Below the pieces are notes generated by a model. The model was not told the DNA's origin and ran no database searches. It worked only from the letters and a program-made list of their open reading frames with translations. Shown in pieces: positions 51,405 to 60,437 of a DNA stretch of 64,000 bases (position 1 is the first letter of the stretch; each line of letters starts with the position of its first letter). The position numbers and the translations under genes were made by a program. The DNA comes from BS750m-G69 sp964441235. Lineage in GTDB: Bacteria; Fidelibacterota; UBA2242. The stretch covers positions 3,610 through 67,609 of the forward strand of contig CAYTUQ010000013.1 in assembly GCA_964441235.1 (NCBI GenBank), read 5' to 3'.

Positions 51405-54400
51405 CTAAACAATTTCAGAGATATGCTTTCTTAGAATGTTCAATGAATTCTCCGGTGCGCCGGTTTTTTCAGCTTTTTCAAGTTGCTTAATCGCATCACC
51501 TTTTCGTTTCATTTTAGTATACATTATACCCAGATTACAATGAGCAAGTGGGTAATTACCCTTCAGAATTTCAATTGATTTCAGAAAATGTTTTTCTGCT
51601 ATATCAAATTGTTTCAGTATTGAATATGCATTACCCAAATTATGTTCTACAATTGGGAAATTGGGTTTTATCGTATTAAATTCTAACAATACTTCAATTT
51701 CTTTATCCGTTTTTTGTGTACGATGATAAATGTTGGATTTTAAGAAGAGCATAAACAATTGAACATCGACATGTTCATATTTCTGCATGATTCGATCGAT
51801 CATGATCAGGCATTGATTATACATCTCCCCCTGAATATGTTCCATCACTTCATCAATTTCCCTTTCATTTTCTTCCCCAATCTGAACTTTTGCTTTTGTA
51901 AGAAGGCTTTCATGGAAATATAGGGCAGGCGATTCACCTATAAAAAGAGTACTGATATATCCACTATTATGTTGTGTTTGTTCAATTAAGTTTTTATCTC
52001 CCAGATAATTCGCGAAGCTTTCTGCAACTGCCATCATATGCAGTGCATTGTATTGGTTTCCCAGATGTGCAAAGCACAGCGCCGCAGCCATGCTACACAT
52101 GCACGATTCACGACTATCCCCGATAACATCAGACCAAATTCTATATATTGATAGATATACATCAAGTGCGTTCTTGTACTCTTTCCTTTGGAAGTAACGA
52201 TCTGCGGCTATTCTTAATCCAAAGCAGAGTATTGTTTTGTCATCTATTTCTTCTGCAATTCTATTCGCTTTTCCCACCAACTGAGCTGCTTCATTATCTT
52301 TATCCGTATTCACATATTTGGCAGCAATCTCGATCAGTGTGTTAGCATATAGATGAGGGTATAAATCCTGTTGGTCATTTTCCTCTATGTATTTTCTGAT
52401 TTCATGAGAGATTTTTAACGCTTCATCTTCTCTATCCAGACAATCTATTACATAACCGACATTCGATTTTGCTATAAGCCAATGCATCTCGTTGTTATCA
52501 AAGTCCTTCTCATACTTCGTCGTTGCCGTGTTGTATAAAAGTTCGACTTTATGCCAGTGCCCCCTTTGAGAATAAAGCTTGGCGAGAAAAACAAGTCCGT
52601 CACCTGGCCTTAGGCGAAGACGATCAATCCAGGATACTATGGCCGAATTTATAATGGTCAAATCAATTTCTTCATTTACTGCAACCCCTGAATGGCCTCC
52701 AAATTGTTCGATAAAGTAATTACTCACCTTAGCGGGAACATCGTGACTCCTTTCTTTTTCATTTTCCGGTTTAAGAACAACTCTCTCTTTATTATTTTTT
52801 GCCCATTCTTTAACAGATTGAGGCAGTTGGCATGCATATTCTACCCAAACTCCGCGACAATTGTATTCACGATTTGTTAATATAGGCATGATGTCGGCGG
52901 CGTCTGATCCCGAATACCCCATTACACATATCTTTTTTTTCTTTAATACATTTTGCAGCCATAGTGCTTTGGGTATACTTAGAAATGTTCCGGGAGCTAT
53001 CTGTTGAGCTTGTTCCTCTGCTTTCTTCTTATGAATGTCATCACCAACAACCATACTTTTATCCGAACCCGCAGCTACCCCCGACATAGTTAAAGCCAAG
53101 CTACCATAATCGCTGATATCCCCATGTATTTTGGCCAACACTCCATCATACAACGAATTATCAATGGCATGCTGGAAATCCTTATCAGTGATCAGAATTT
53201 TAATGTTGCTATCGTCTAAAGCGCTTTCTATCTTTTGGTCAAAATTCGTTGTTATCACCGTGTGTCCTTTCTTAAGCGACTGAGCCAGCATTCTATGATG
53301 TAAATTAGGTTGTCCGATCTCTAGTAAATCAACAAACCGTATCACCGGAAAACCAAATGAATCATATAGTGCCTGAAATGTAGGTTCAAAGGGTAGCATG
53401 CACAGATCAGCTTCGGGACTGTCAGATTTCACTCCTGTTAACTCACAACACAGTTTCTTGTAAGCTTCCTCTTCGTTGGTTATTTGTAATATGTTGGAAA
53501 TTTCAACTTTGTCTAATTCATAATAGAAGTGGAATATCACCTTTAAAATGTCAGATGCCTTTAATAAACAAGAAGGGTAAGGAAAGGAAATCCCGGCACC
53601 AATAAAAAATGCTGTGGATGAATCATTTAAGACCTCGATAATCTTCAGTTCCTTTTCAGATAAGCTATGATTACCGCATTTAGGAAAAAAATAATCTTCA
53701 GACTTATAAGCGTTGAGAATTCTTTCCATCTCAGCGGATCTTGTTATCCTTCCCTGAACTCGTCTTGCACCCAACTGGGCCTTTCGATTGGCAGAATACC
53801 GATTTGAACGTTCAAAATATTTTCGCGCTTCGTCCCACTCACCAAGCTGCTCTAAACACTGTGCCAGATTCACGCATATCTGCTCATCAGGTTGATATAC
53901 CGAAATCGACTTTTGATAATATTCAAAGGCCTTAGAAAAGTTCTTTTTAGATGCGTTGAGATTCCCAAGATTGTTATATAGATTTTGTTCATTCTCTCGG
54001 GTTGGTTTAAGTTCGAGCGCCTTTAAAAGTTGATTTTCGGCTTCTGTATATCTTCCTTCACTGATTAAAATATTTGAAATACTAATACGCGGATTTGGAT
54101 CAATAGGATTAAGTTCGATGGCCTTCTCAAATCTTTGTAGCGCTTCCTCAAAAGAACCTCTTTGGGCTAAACTTATTCCCTCCAGGTTTAATTTATGGGA
54201 TTGCATAGGATCAAATTGAGTAATTTCTATTACCTTCCTGTTATCAGGGTTATCACGATAGGTATATTCATGTGCAAATAATGTACTTTGTAATCCTTTG
54301 GAGATTAACCAACCTGCTACAATAGCAGATAGAACCGAAATTGACCAATTGTATGTTTTATACCAAATAATTAAGAATAATATATTAGAAAAAGCAGGAA

Positions 54401-54635
54401 AACTGATAAAGCACAATTGGCGCCCAAGATAAAATGAATCTTTCGTTGGTTTAATAAATATGTACCTGGCATTTCCAAGAATATAAATTGTAATTATGGA
54501 CAAAAAAGCAAGCAGCCAATAGTTAAAATCAGAAATAAATAATATTCCTATCCATATTCCGCCCAAAATTGTGGCACTGAATAAAAAAAATGCACATCCC
54601 AATACAGGATTGGTATTATCTTTTGATTGATTCAT
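51405..54635 (-). CDS. membrane-anchored TPR-SIR2-TPR protein, putative defence effector
   Basis: 1076 residues, long for a cassette gene. Four hydrophobic helices lie in residues 10-115. TPR repeats follow at about 140-300 (EGISLAQRGSFEEALQRFEK, YTEAENQLLKALELKP, NLGNLNASKKNFSKAFEYYQ). A SIR2-like domain runs from about 335 to 600: FFIGAGISFPYP, VITTNFDQKIE, AKIHGDISDYG with the catalytic His, GYSGSDAADIMPIL. A long second TPR array ends in NLGIMYTKMKRKGDAIKQLE. SIR2 domains of this kind in defence systems destroy NAD+. The residues for NAD+ binding appear intact. Role inferred. Confidence 0.82.
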   Translation of the reverse strand: MNQSKDNTNPVLGCAFFLFSATILGGIWIGILFISDFNYWLLAFLSIITIYILGNARYIFIKPTKDSFYLGRQLCFISFPAFSNILFLIIWYKTYNWSISVLSAIVAGWLISKGLQSTLFAHEYTYRDNPDNRKVIEITQFDPMQSHKLNLEGISLAQRGSFEEALQRFEKAIELNPIDPNPRISISNILISEGRYTEAENQLLKALELKPTRENEQNLYNNLGNLNASKKNFSKAFEYYQKSISVYQPDEQICVNLAQCLEQLGEWDEARKYFERSNRYSANRKAQLGARRVQGRITRSAEMERILNAYKSEDYFFPKCGNHSLSEKELKIIEVLNDSSTAFFIGAGISFPYPSCLLKASDILKVIFHFYYELDKVEISNILQITNEEEAYKKLCCELTGVKSDSPEADLCMLPFEPTFQALYDSFGFPVIRFVDLLEIGQPNLHHRMLAQSLKKGHTVITTNFDQKIESALDDSNIKILITDKDFQHAIDNSLYDGVLAKIHGDISDYGSLALTMSGVAAGSDKSMVVGDDIHKKKAEEQAQQIAPGTFLSIPKALWLQNVLKKKKICVMGYSGSDAADIMPILTNREYNCRGVWVEYACQLPQSVKEWAKNNKERVVLKPENEKERSHDVPAKVSNYFIEQFGGHSGVAVNEEIDLTIINSAIVSWIDRLRLRPGDGLVFLAKLYSQRGHWHKVELLYNTATTKYEKDFDNNEMHWLIAKSNVGYVIDCLDREDEALKISHEIRKYIEENDQQDLYPHLYANTLIEIAAKYVNTDKDNEAAQLVGKANRIAEEIDDKTILCFGLRIAADRYFQRKEYKNALDVYLSIYRIWSDVIGDSRESCMCSMAAALCFAHLGNQYNALHMMAVAESFANYLGDKNLIEQTQHNSGYISTLFIGESPALYFHESLLTKAKVQIGEENEREIDEVMEHIQGEMYNQCLIMIDRIMQKYEHVDVQLFMLFLKSNIYHRTQKTDKEIEVLLEFNTIKPNFPIVEHNLGNAYSILKQFDIAEKHFLKSIEILKGNYPLAHCNLGIMYTKMKRKGDAIKQLEKAEKTGAPENSLNILRKHISEIV

Positions 54636-54757
54636 AGAATTAATGGTAATTATATACTTGTTAGAGTATCTTTATTCATCCATATGAAACTTAAGAACAA
54701 ACAACTGACTACGCAAAAGCAATATTTGGATATTTAAAAAAAAGGCGTTTCATTATG

Positions 54758-55153
54758 CTACTCGACTGTAGTCGTAATTAGACCATTCTCTCTCGCCAAA
54801 TGTGAAAGACGTTCTGCGAGATCAAAGAGGTTCGATGCTGTTACTTGAGAGACAGACTCCTTCATGAATGATGCCCGAATAATGATCTGTTCTTGACCTG
54901 GTACTGGGGCAAGAAACCGCATGAGAACAAGACGGTGATCGTCTGCGAACTCATAGAGAAGTTGAATGCGCCGAGCTGCGTCTTCTTCCGAACTTGTCCA
55001 GCCCAACTGAACGAGGCATACAAGTTGCTTGTCGGGAGCTTGTTCAGTTATAGACTTCACTAAATAAGGATAGGAGAAACCTCTAGGAACTGGTGACATC
55101 ACCATTGACGGGAGGTTTTCCCAAGTTCGTGGAACCTGCTTCTGTTCGCTCAT
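54758..55153 (-). CDS. small protein, YbjN/chaperone-like, unknown
   Basis: 131 residues from the ATG at 55153; an in-frame GTG at 55174 would overlap the ankyrin gene. The pattern QLVCLVQLGWTSSEEDAARR, LLYEFADDHRLVLMRFLAPV, and IIIRASFMKESVSQVTASNL resembles the YbjN / type III secretion chaperone-like fold, without firm identity. Base composition is visibly more GC-rich than the SIR2 gene. No attC lies between this gene and SIR2, so they share a cassette or an attC has been lost. Confidence 0.6.
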   Translation of the reverse strand: MSEQKQVPRTWENLPSMVMSPVPRGFSYPYLVKSITEQAPDKQLVCLVQLGWTSSEEDAARRIQLLYEFADDHRLVLMRFLAPVPGQEQIIIRASFMKESVSQVTASNLFDLAERLSHLARENGLITTTVE

Positions 55154-55167
55154 GGGGACACTCCAAC

Positions 55168-55929
55168 TTACCACCTACCGTCGAATTTCCGGCGTGCCAA
55201 TTGTACAAGGTCTGGGAACTTTTTTTCAGCATCACGAAGCATGTGCTCAGGCATCTCTTTGAAAGGATTCTTGCCCTGCTGAATCAGATGCTCTATGAAG
55301 CGACGGGTCAACTCATCCTCTGACATGCCTGTGTTGTCCATAACTTCCTCGGGCGATGGAACAGGCTTGTCTACCCCATGTAGGTAATCTTTCACCCCAT
55401 ACTCCTTCTTGATTAGTGCCAGTACCTCTTTCCGAGTTCTCTCTTTATCTTGGAGCGGCATATTCTCCGGAAATTCAAGATTTATCTTTTCCTCCACGTG
55501 TTCAGCAATGGCTTCAGGACTACTGGTGGGGAAGTGTATACGCGCCATAACAACAAGCTGGCCGATCTTCGGTTCTATCTGAAGCCTAAAGCGAGGATCC
55601 ATAGCGAACTCTTCATGCCCTGTGCGTAGGCGTGTTCCCGCTTTCCGAAGAATCATTGCTATCTCCCCATACCCATGTGATTCAGCAAAAGCTAAGGGCA
55701 TTGCGTGATTTCTTTGACTAGGAATATTTACATCTGCACCGTAATCTACCAATATCTGAACCATTTCGGGATCATGATTGAGCGCATAGTGAATTGGGAA
55801 AGCACTGTCATCAGAATCGCATTTGTTCGGATCAGCACCTTGGTCGAGCATTTTGCGTACAGCGCGTATATCGCCAGCCAGAACTGCGTGTGAGAGAGTC
55901 TTGTGCTTGCTGGAACCAAACGGCCACAT
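55168..55929 (-). CDS. ankyrin-repeat protein
   Basis: 253 residues. Two to three ankyrin repeats at the N-terminus (TLSHAVLAGDIRAVRKMLDQ, FPIHYALNHDPEMVQILVDY, MPLAFAESHGYGEIAMILRK). The rest is helical and charged (PEAIAEHVEEKINLEFPENM), with no domain recognised. GGAGGT lies 6 bases before the ATG. It is cytoplasmic and GC-richer than the array around it, like the small gene that follows 14 bases later. It heads the three-gene run ending in the SIR2-TPR protein. Confidence 0.8.
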   Translation of the reverse strand: MWPFGSSKHKTLSHAVLAGDIRAVRKMLDQGADPNKCDSDDSAFPIHYALNHDPEMVQILVDYGADVNIPSQRNHAMPLAFAESHGYGEIAMILRKAGTRLRTGHEEFAMDPRFRLQIEPKIGQLVVMARIHFPTSSPEAIAEHVEEKINLEFPENMPLQDKERTRKEVLALIKKEYGVKDYLHGVDKPVPSPEEVMDNTGMSEDELTRRFIEHLIQQGKNPFKEMPEHMLRDAEKKFPDLVQLARRKFDGRW

Positions 55930-55959
55930 TTGAGTACCTCCTGATTAATCTTGTTTGGC

Positions 55960-56091
55960 GGCTAACGCCCCGCATGAGCCACGCTGAGTTTCAAAGCGCC
56001 TCTCTTTTGTTGTTCTAAAATCTTTTGAAAAATCGTAATACCTCAAATTCATCGAACAGCTTTCAGCGTTGGCTCGATGCGATGGTTAGCG
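55960..56091 (-). other. attC site 5
   Basis: 132 bp. GCTAACGCCCC at left; GAGCCACGCTGA pairs with TCAGCGTTGGCTC; GTTAGCG at right (56085-56091). Shares the inner ATTCATCGAACAGCTTT stretch with sites 3 and 11. Confidence 0.85.
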
Positions 56092-56251
56092 CAGTAGTTC
56101 TTTTCATTGCACAGAATTATCAATCTTGCACAAACTTTCCACAATATTAATTTCAAAAGTTAGTCCTTTATTTTCTATTTGGTTCTTTCGACAATCAATT
56201 TATAGGTTATTTCTTATACTCTCTGCCTCCCAGATTTATTTTATACCGTCC

Positions 56252-57037
56252 TCATAACTTATCCATCAAAGATAAAAAAAGAAGTAAAAGCCAACCTATA
56301 ATCATTCCAAGTGTAAAAGGGGGAAAAAGAACACAAGCAATCATTGGATATATTTTATCTATATCGTAAAAATTCTGGACCGTAAATTCTCTCAGTCCTA
56401 ATAAATAACTCTGTAATTCAATTAGTACTATAACAACAAGTATACATAAAAGATAACTTCGAAATGAAAATGAAATATCTTCCTTAAAAATCAAGGTGCT
56501 CCCACCTATACATGCCATCCCTCCTAACCAAACATACAAAAATACATCTGCTAAGAAACATATCGCATTGTAAAAATCAAGAAAAAACTCAACAAAAATA
56601 CTTAAAAAGACGACAAAAACCCCAATAACAACAAGAAAAACATAATAAGCTATTATAGAAATAAACCATGTGGCTATTGCCCCTGATACAGCACCACCTA
56701 TAACGTTTATCCTTCTTTTCTCAGAACAATGCCAATCAACTGACATATTAATATCATACCAATATAAACGCCATTTAGATTTAGTAAGTAATGCAAATCC
56801 TAAAATTCCACCTAAGAATAAACCATAGCGGACATAAAACCAGATTTCGACAATAGAAGGTGATATTATAGGAATAGTAGCAGTAAGTCCATTATCTTTT
56901 ATAAGGTAATATTCTGGGCTCATTATTGATAATTTATAGATAGATTTTATCTGAGCTACAACAACGCCTATTTCTGCACCCAAGATCATAAGGAATGAAA
57001 TTAGAATTATCAATGATTTAAGATTTTTTGAATTCAT
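56252..57037 (-). CDS. multi-helix membrane protein, unknown
   Basis: 261 residues with about seven hydrophobic helices, for example LIILISFLMILGAEIGVVVA at the start and FPPFTLGMIIGWLLLLFLSL at the end. A loop of charged residues (DINMSVDWHCSEKRRINVIG) lies after the third helix. No family recognised. Sole gene of its cassette, with 160 bases of empty sequence between its stop and attC 5. Confidence 0.65.
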   Translation of the reverse strand: MNSKNLKSLIILISFLMILGAEIGVVVAQIKSIYKLSIMSPEYYLIKDNGLTATIPIISPSIVEIWFYVRYGLFLGGILGFALLTKSKWRLYWYDINMSVDWHCSEKRRINVIGGAVSGAIATWFISIIAYYVFLVVIGVFVVFLSIFVEFFLDFYNAICFLADVFLYVWLGGMACIGGSTLIFKEDISFSFRSYLLCILVVIVLIELQSYLLGLREFTVQNFYDIDKIYPMIACVLFPPFTLGMIIGWLLLLFLSLMDKL

Positions 57038-57060
57038 GTTGCATCAAATCAAATTACTAC

Positions 57061-57192
57061 GCTAACAGACAAGTGTCACCTACGGCGGGATTGACTTCGC
57101 CAATTCCCAAACAATTCAAAATCGCTTTGCAAACTCATAAAATCATCAATCAAAAAACAGCTCCCGTCGTTAGGTGCACACAATGGTTAGGC
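57061..57192 (-). other. attC site 6
   Basis: 132 bp. GCTAACAGACAAG at left; CACCTACGGCGGGA pairs with TCCCGTCGTTAGGTG; GTTAGGC at right (57186-57192). Same family as sites 3 and 11. Confidence 0.85.
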
Positions 57193-57209
57193 AGGCTTCT
57201 CTTTTTTAT

Positions 57210-58202
57210 TCAATCACTAGCCGAACTTTTATCTGGCAGCTTTTCCCACATCCTAGCTTTGATAATAATAAAAACTGCAATTAATGCTTCTAAGATCATA
57301 TTAGCATGAGTAACTGGCAGAATTACAAATGCTACATTAGCTGAAGCATGTAATATTATGGCCGGTAATATGCTACTATTCGTTTTATTGTATAACCAGG
57401 TGAAAATAAATCTCGCGAAAAATGTACCTATCAGAGAACGAATAAATGAACCTAATTCTGGATTCCAGTACCCGGAAATTTGCATTGGCATATGCCATAA
57501 TATCCAGAAGAACCATAGTATTATACTAGCTATAAATGGATTATATCGGCGTTGAAGTCTGGGTAACGCAAAACCTGTCCAACCAGTTTCTTCGTTCAGA
57601 CCACCTGTAAAGACAAAACCATATAAAAAGGATACAGCTATTAATCCAATTAATTGTAATAATCCTTGAACATGATCCGGCTCTGTGATGGTCTCTAGGC
57701 CAAGTAGATTGCTTATTGGAATACTAACTAGTTTAATAACAGGTGCAAATAAAAGAGCGAATAAATACCACCATACGGAACCTTTGGGTTTAAGAAGAGA
57801 AGAAAGGCTTTTTCTCACTTCCGGAAATTTCGAAAATACTGAAGCCAAAACGAAAGCAGGGAGTAATCCCACAACAGCGTAGAATACGATTGCCAAAGGC
57901 GATTCAATTTCCGAATTAGTTTTGACATTAAATGTAAATATCACTGTCGCAATAATCCAGGTAATCAGAAATGTGACGTATTTTCTTGTACGGTTATTTT
58001 CACTTGGAATAGGGTTGACAATTCGTGAAATGATAATATTAACAAAAGCCGGAGCAAAAATACCAAGAAGTACGAGAATACCATATGCCTGTTCATCACC
58101 AGTTAAGATATAAGGTAAAATCAATAACCATGTTATTATGTAGGTCAGAGTGAAGAATGAACTAATTTGATATTTTTTTATCAATTCTTTTAACTTATTC
58201 AT
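57210..58202 (-). CDS. CPBP-family intramembrane metalloprotease
   Basis: 330 residues, eight or so membrane helices. CPBP (Rce1-like) motifs: motif 1 NEETGWTGFALPRLQ (Glu-Glu present; the usual Arg after GW is Thr), motif 2 FFWILWHMP (catalytic His), motif 3 HASANVAF (His/Asn). Cleaves peptides within the membrane or processes CAAX-like or bacteriocin-type substrates in relatives. One cassette, with attC 6 just downstream and GGAG before the ATG. Confidence 0.85.
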   Translation of the reverse strand: MNKLKELIKKYQISSFFTLTYIITWLLILPYILTGDEQAYGILVLLGIFAPAFVNIIISRIVNPIPSENNRTRKYVTFLITWIIATVIFTFNVKTNSEIESPLAIVFYAVVGLLPAFVLASVFSKFPEVRKSLSSLLKPKGSVWWYLFALLFAPVIKLVSIPISNLLGLETITEPDHVQGLLQLIGLIAVSFLYGFVFTGGLNEETGWTGFALPRLQRRYNPFIASIILWFFWILWHMPMQISGYWNPELGSFIRSLIGTFFARFIFTWLYNKTNSSILPAIILHASANVAFVILPVTHANMILEALIAVFIIIKARMWEKLPDKSSASD

Positions 58203-58225
58203 TATTTACTCCATTTCTATTACCT

Positions 58226-58356
58226 GCCTAACGTGAAAATAAGCTGCTGGAACATACGGCGCACTGTATTTCAATATTTTTAAAAAACGTATGGCGAGTA
58301 CTAAAAAATCAAATTCGACAATCGCTGTTCCAGTCAGGTTGATTTTTTTGTTATAC
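58226..58356 (-). other. attC site 7
   Basis: 131 bp. GCCTAAC at left (58226-58232); CTGCTGGAACATACGGCG pairs with CGCTGTTCCAGTCAG; GTTATAC at right (58350-58356). Same family as site 9. Confidence 0.85.
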
Positions 58357-58411
58357 GCTACTTTAGAATTATCTTAGAATAAATAATCACCTGTATTCTT
58401 AGAAAAAACTA

Positions 58412-59257
58412 TTATTTGAATTCAGATAGAATACGCTCAAGTAATTGATTAAATCTTTCCGGATCTGCTGTTTGCATTTCGTGTCCGGCGCTCTCCATGA
58501 TGATGACATCAAAAGAAGAAGCATACCGACGCGCAGCTTCTACGTTTGTGGGAATTGCATCCGCGTTGATGCACCGTATGGGCACCTTCACTTCTTTTAG
58601 GGCTGGGATCAAGTCGTTGCTATTGTAATGGTAGCAACGTTCCAACGAAGCTATGCCTATCTCAGGTGAGAACGAGGCGATTTGTTCGATGGATTTTTGG
58701 ATTTGAGAGGAATCCTTCAGCATCATTCTCGCCCCCTGGGCATAGGTTTCCACAAAGTCGTACCTGAAAGGAGCGAGGATGTCGTCGATTTGATCTTGCG
58801 TGAACTTCTCTTCGACGTCGTGAAATGCATCTACGGCTATGATACCGACAATACGATCGGGCAAACGTCTTGCGGTCTCGATGGCCACTGGTGCTCCGAG
58901 CGAGTGACCGATAAGAACGATCTGTTTTGGATCCAGCTTCTCAATAACAGCCATGACATCGTGACTAAAGGCAAGAATCGACCAATCTTTGCGGTTCCCT
59001 ATTGATTCGCCATGGCCTGCTAAGTCCAATCGTATCACTTCATGTTTTTCTGAAAAATAATCTATCTGACCATCCCAGTCATTTCTATTACGGCTCCAAC
59101 CGTGCACAAACATAAGAGCTGGATCTCCCTTGCCTTTAACATCATAATAGATCGGAACATTCCCTGTAGAAATAACAAAATTATCCTGTTTTTTCAAACA
59201 GCTAATAAAAATGAATGGGATTATCATTATTATTCCAAATTGTTGTAGTGTTGTCAT
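58412..59257 (-). CDS. alpha/beta hydrolase, putative lipoprotein
   Basis: 281 residues. Signal peptide with a lipobox (IPFIFISC, Cys 20), then an alpha/beta hydrolase: MFVHGWSRNRNDW (oxyanion loop), DLAGHGES, nucleophile elbow VLIGHSLGAPVA (Ser), and a C-terminal SAGHEMQ (His). Esterase or lactonase-type activity at the cell envelope; substrate unknown. GC-richer than most neighbours. One cassette. Confidence 0.88.
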   Translation of the reverse strand: MTTLQQFGIIMIIPFIFISCLKKQDNFVISTGNVPIYYDVKGKGDPALMFVHGWSRNRNDWDGQIDYFSEKHEVIRLDLAGHGESIGNRKDWSILAFSHDVMAVIEKLDPKQIVLIGHSLGAPVAIETARRLPDRIVGIIAVDAFHDVEEKFTQDQIDDILAPFRYDFVETYAQGARMMLKDSSQIQKSIEQIASFSPEIGIASLERCYHYNSNDLIPALKEVKVPIRCINADAIPTNVEAARRYASSFDVIIMESAGHEMQTADPERFNQLLERILSEFK

Positions 59258-59283
59258 ATTTTATCCTCCTCTTTTTTATATGG

Positions 59284-59418
59284 CTTATAACGACCTGCAT
59301 CAGTTGCCGAAACCATGCGTCTCACTGGGCTTTCAGATTTCAAATTAACTTCCTGCGGGCATCTAGCTAAGCGGATTTGCACAGGGCTGTTTCGGTCAAC
59401 TGAATGCGCATGTTAGCT
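59284..59418 (-). other. attC site 8
   Basis: 135 bp. CTTATAAC at left; CAGTTGCCGAAACC pairs with TGTTTCGGTCAACTG; GTTAGCT at right (59412-59418). Downstream of the M23 gene. Confidence 0.8.
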
Positions 59419-59484
59419 GGCTTAGTGAAAATAAAGAAGTATTAATGTTAATAAATTAGATTTGTTCTGGTCATTTTCATTTTA

Positions 59485-60099
59485 TTAATATTCTTCTGCT
59501 CTATAATATACTCCACTCTTGAGGGGGTAATGATCAGGCGAACAGTTTTTAAATTTAAATGGAACCGTTTGACAATTGGTCTGGGGGCAATCTTTTGTAA
59601 CATCGAAATGTAAGTGATAATGACCGGGTGAACCCGAACTACCGCTAAATCCAAGGGTATCTCCCGTTTCAACCTCTTGTCCAACCTCAACTAAAGCACC
59701 ATTATGTGTTAAATGGGCATATCTAGCATATGTGCTATCTTCATGTTGGATTATAACTACATTTGCTTTTTCTGTTCCTAGATCTTTATTATAGAAATTT
59801 TCTTGAAAAAAAATAACTCTTCCCTTTCGAGCAGCAGTAATAATCGACTCTTTGGGCATATCAAAATCAACTGAATAGTAAAAAACACCTTGATGTGAGA
59901 TATTCCCTCCAAAACTCTGGGAGCATAGATAGTTCTTTCCTATGGGATAAGGAAGAACATATTTGGCGTCAGATACTTTTGTATTGCTAGTGTTGATACC
60001 TTTTCCACAACTAAATATAACTATAAAAATAATCAATAATAAAATCAATACTTTTAATAGTTTAAAAATATTAGACTTACTTGTTAATAAGAAAATCAT
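59485..60099 (-). CDS. M23-family peptidase (LytM-like), putative lipoprotein
   Basis: 204 residues. Signal anchor with a lipobox-like IVIFSC (Cys 31). LytM domain: GNISHQGVFYYSVDFDMPKE with the first zinc His/Asp pair, and HYHLHFDVT with the HxH motif. The Gly-Ser-rich loop GFSGSSGSPGH is typical. Cleaves peptidoglycan cross-bridges or is a regulator in related proteins; catalytic ligands appear complete. One cassette. Confidence 0.85.
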   Translation of the reverse strand: MIFLLTSKSNIFKLLKVLILLLIIFIVIFSCGKGINTSNTKVSDAKYVLPYPIGKNYLCSQSFGGNISHQGVFYYSVDFDMPKESIITAARKGRVIFFQENFYNKDLGTEKANVVIIQHEDSTYARYAHLTHNGALVEVGQEVETGDTLGFSGSSGSPGHYHLHFDVTKDCPQTNCQTVPFKFKNCSPDHYPLKSGVYYRAEEY

Positions 60100-60273
60100 A
60101 GCTTTTCTCCTAAATATTTATTAAGTACATAGCTAATTTTAACTTGCTTCAATTATTTGGGTTGTCATCCAATTTTTTTCTGCCTTTCCTTATATCCGTT
60201 GAAATTATAAAATATTATCTTTTTGCACTTTGATTTCAATTTTTCTAATTTATCTGTTCAATTAATACTACCA

Positions 60274-60404
60274 GCTAACGGCAAAAATAACCTGGTGGAA
60301 CATAAGGTGCACAGTACTTTGGTATTTAAAAATATGTTTTGCGTAGCTCCGCTCGTTCGGATTTGCACATCGCTGTTCCAGTCAGGTTGATTTTATTGTT
60401 ATAC
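60274..60404 (-). other. attC site 9
   Basis: 131 bp. GCTAACGGCAAAAA at left; AACCTGGTGGAACA pairs with TGTTCCAGTCAGGTT; GTTATAC at right (60398-60404). Confidence 0.85.
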
Positions 60405-60437
60405 ATTTACTACCATAAGTTCTATTTACTTATTCCT

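Noticed and set aside
54636..54757. Missing attC between SIR2 and the YbjN-like gene
   Set aside because: GTTAGAG at 54660 is core-like, but no paired left box or stem was found; treated as no attC.
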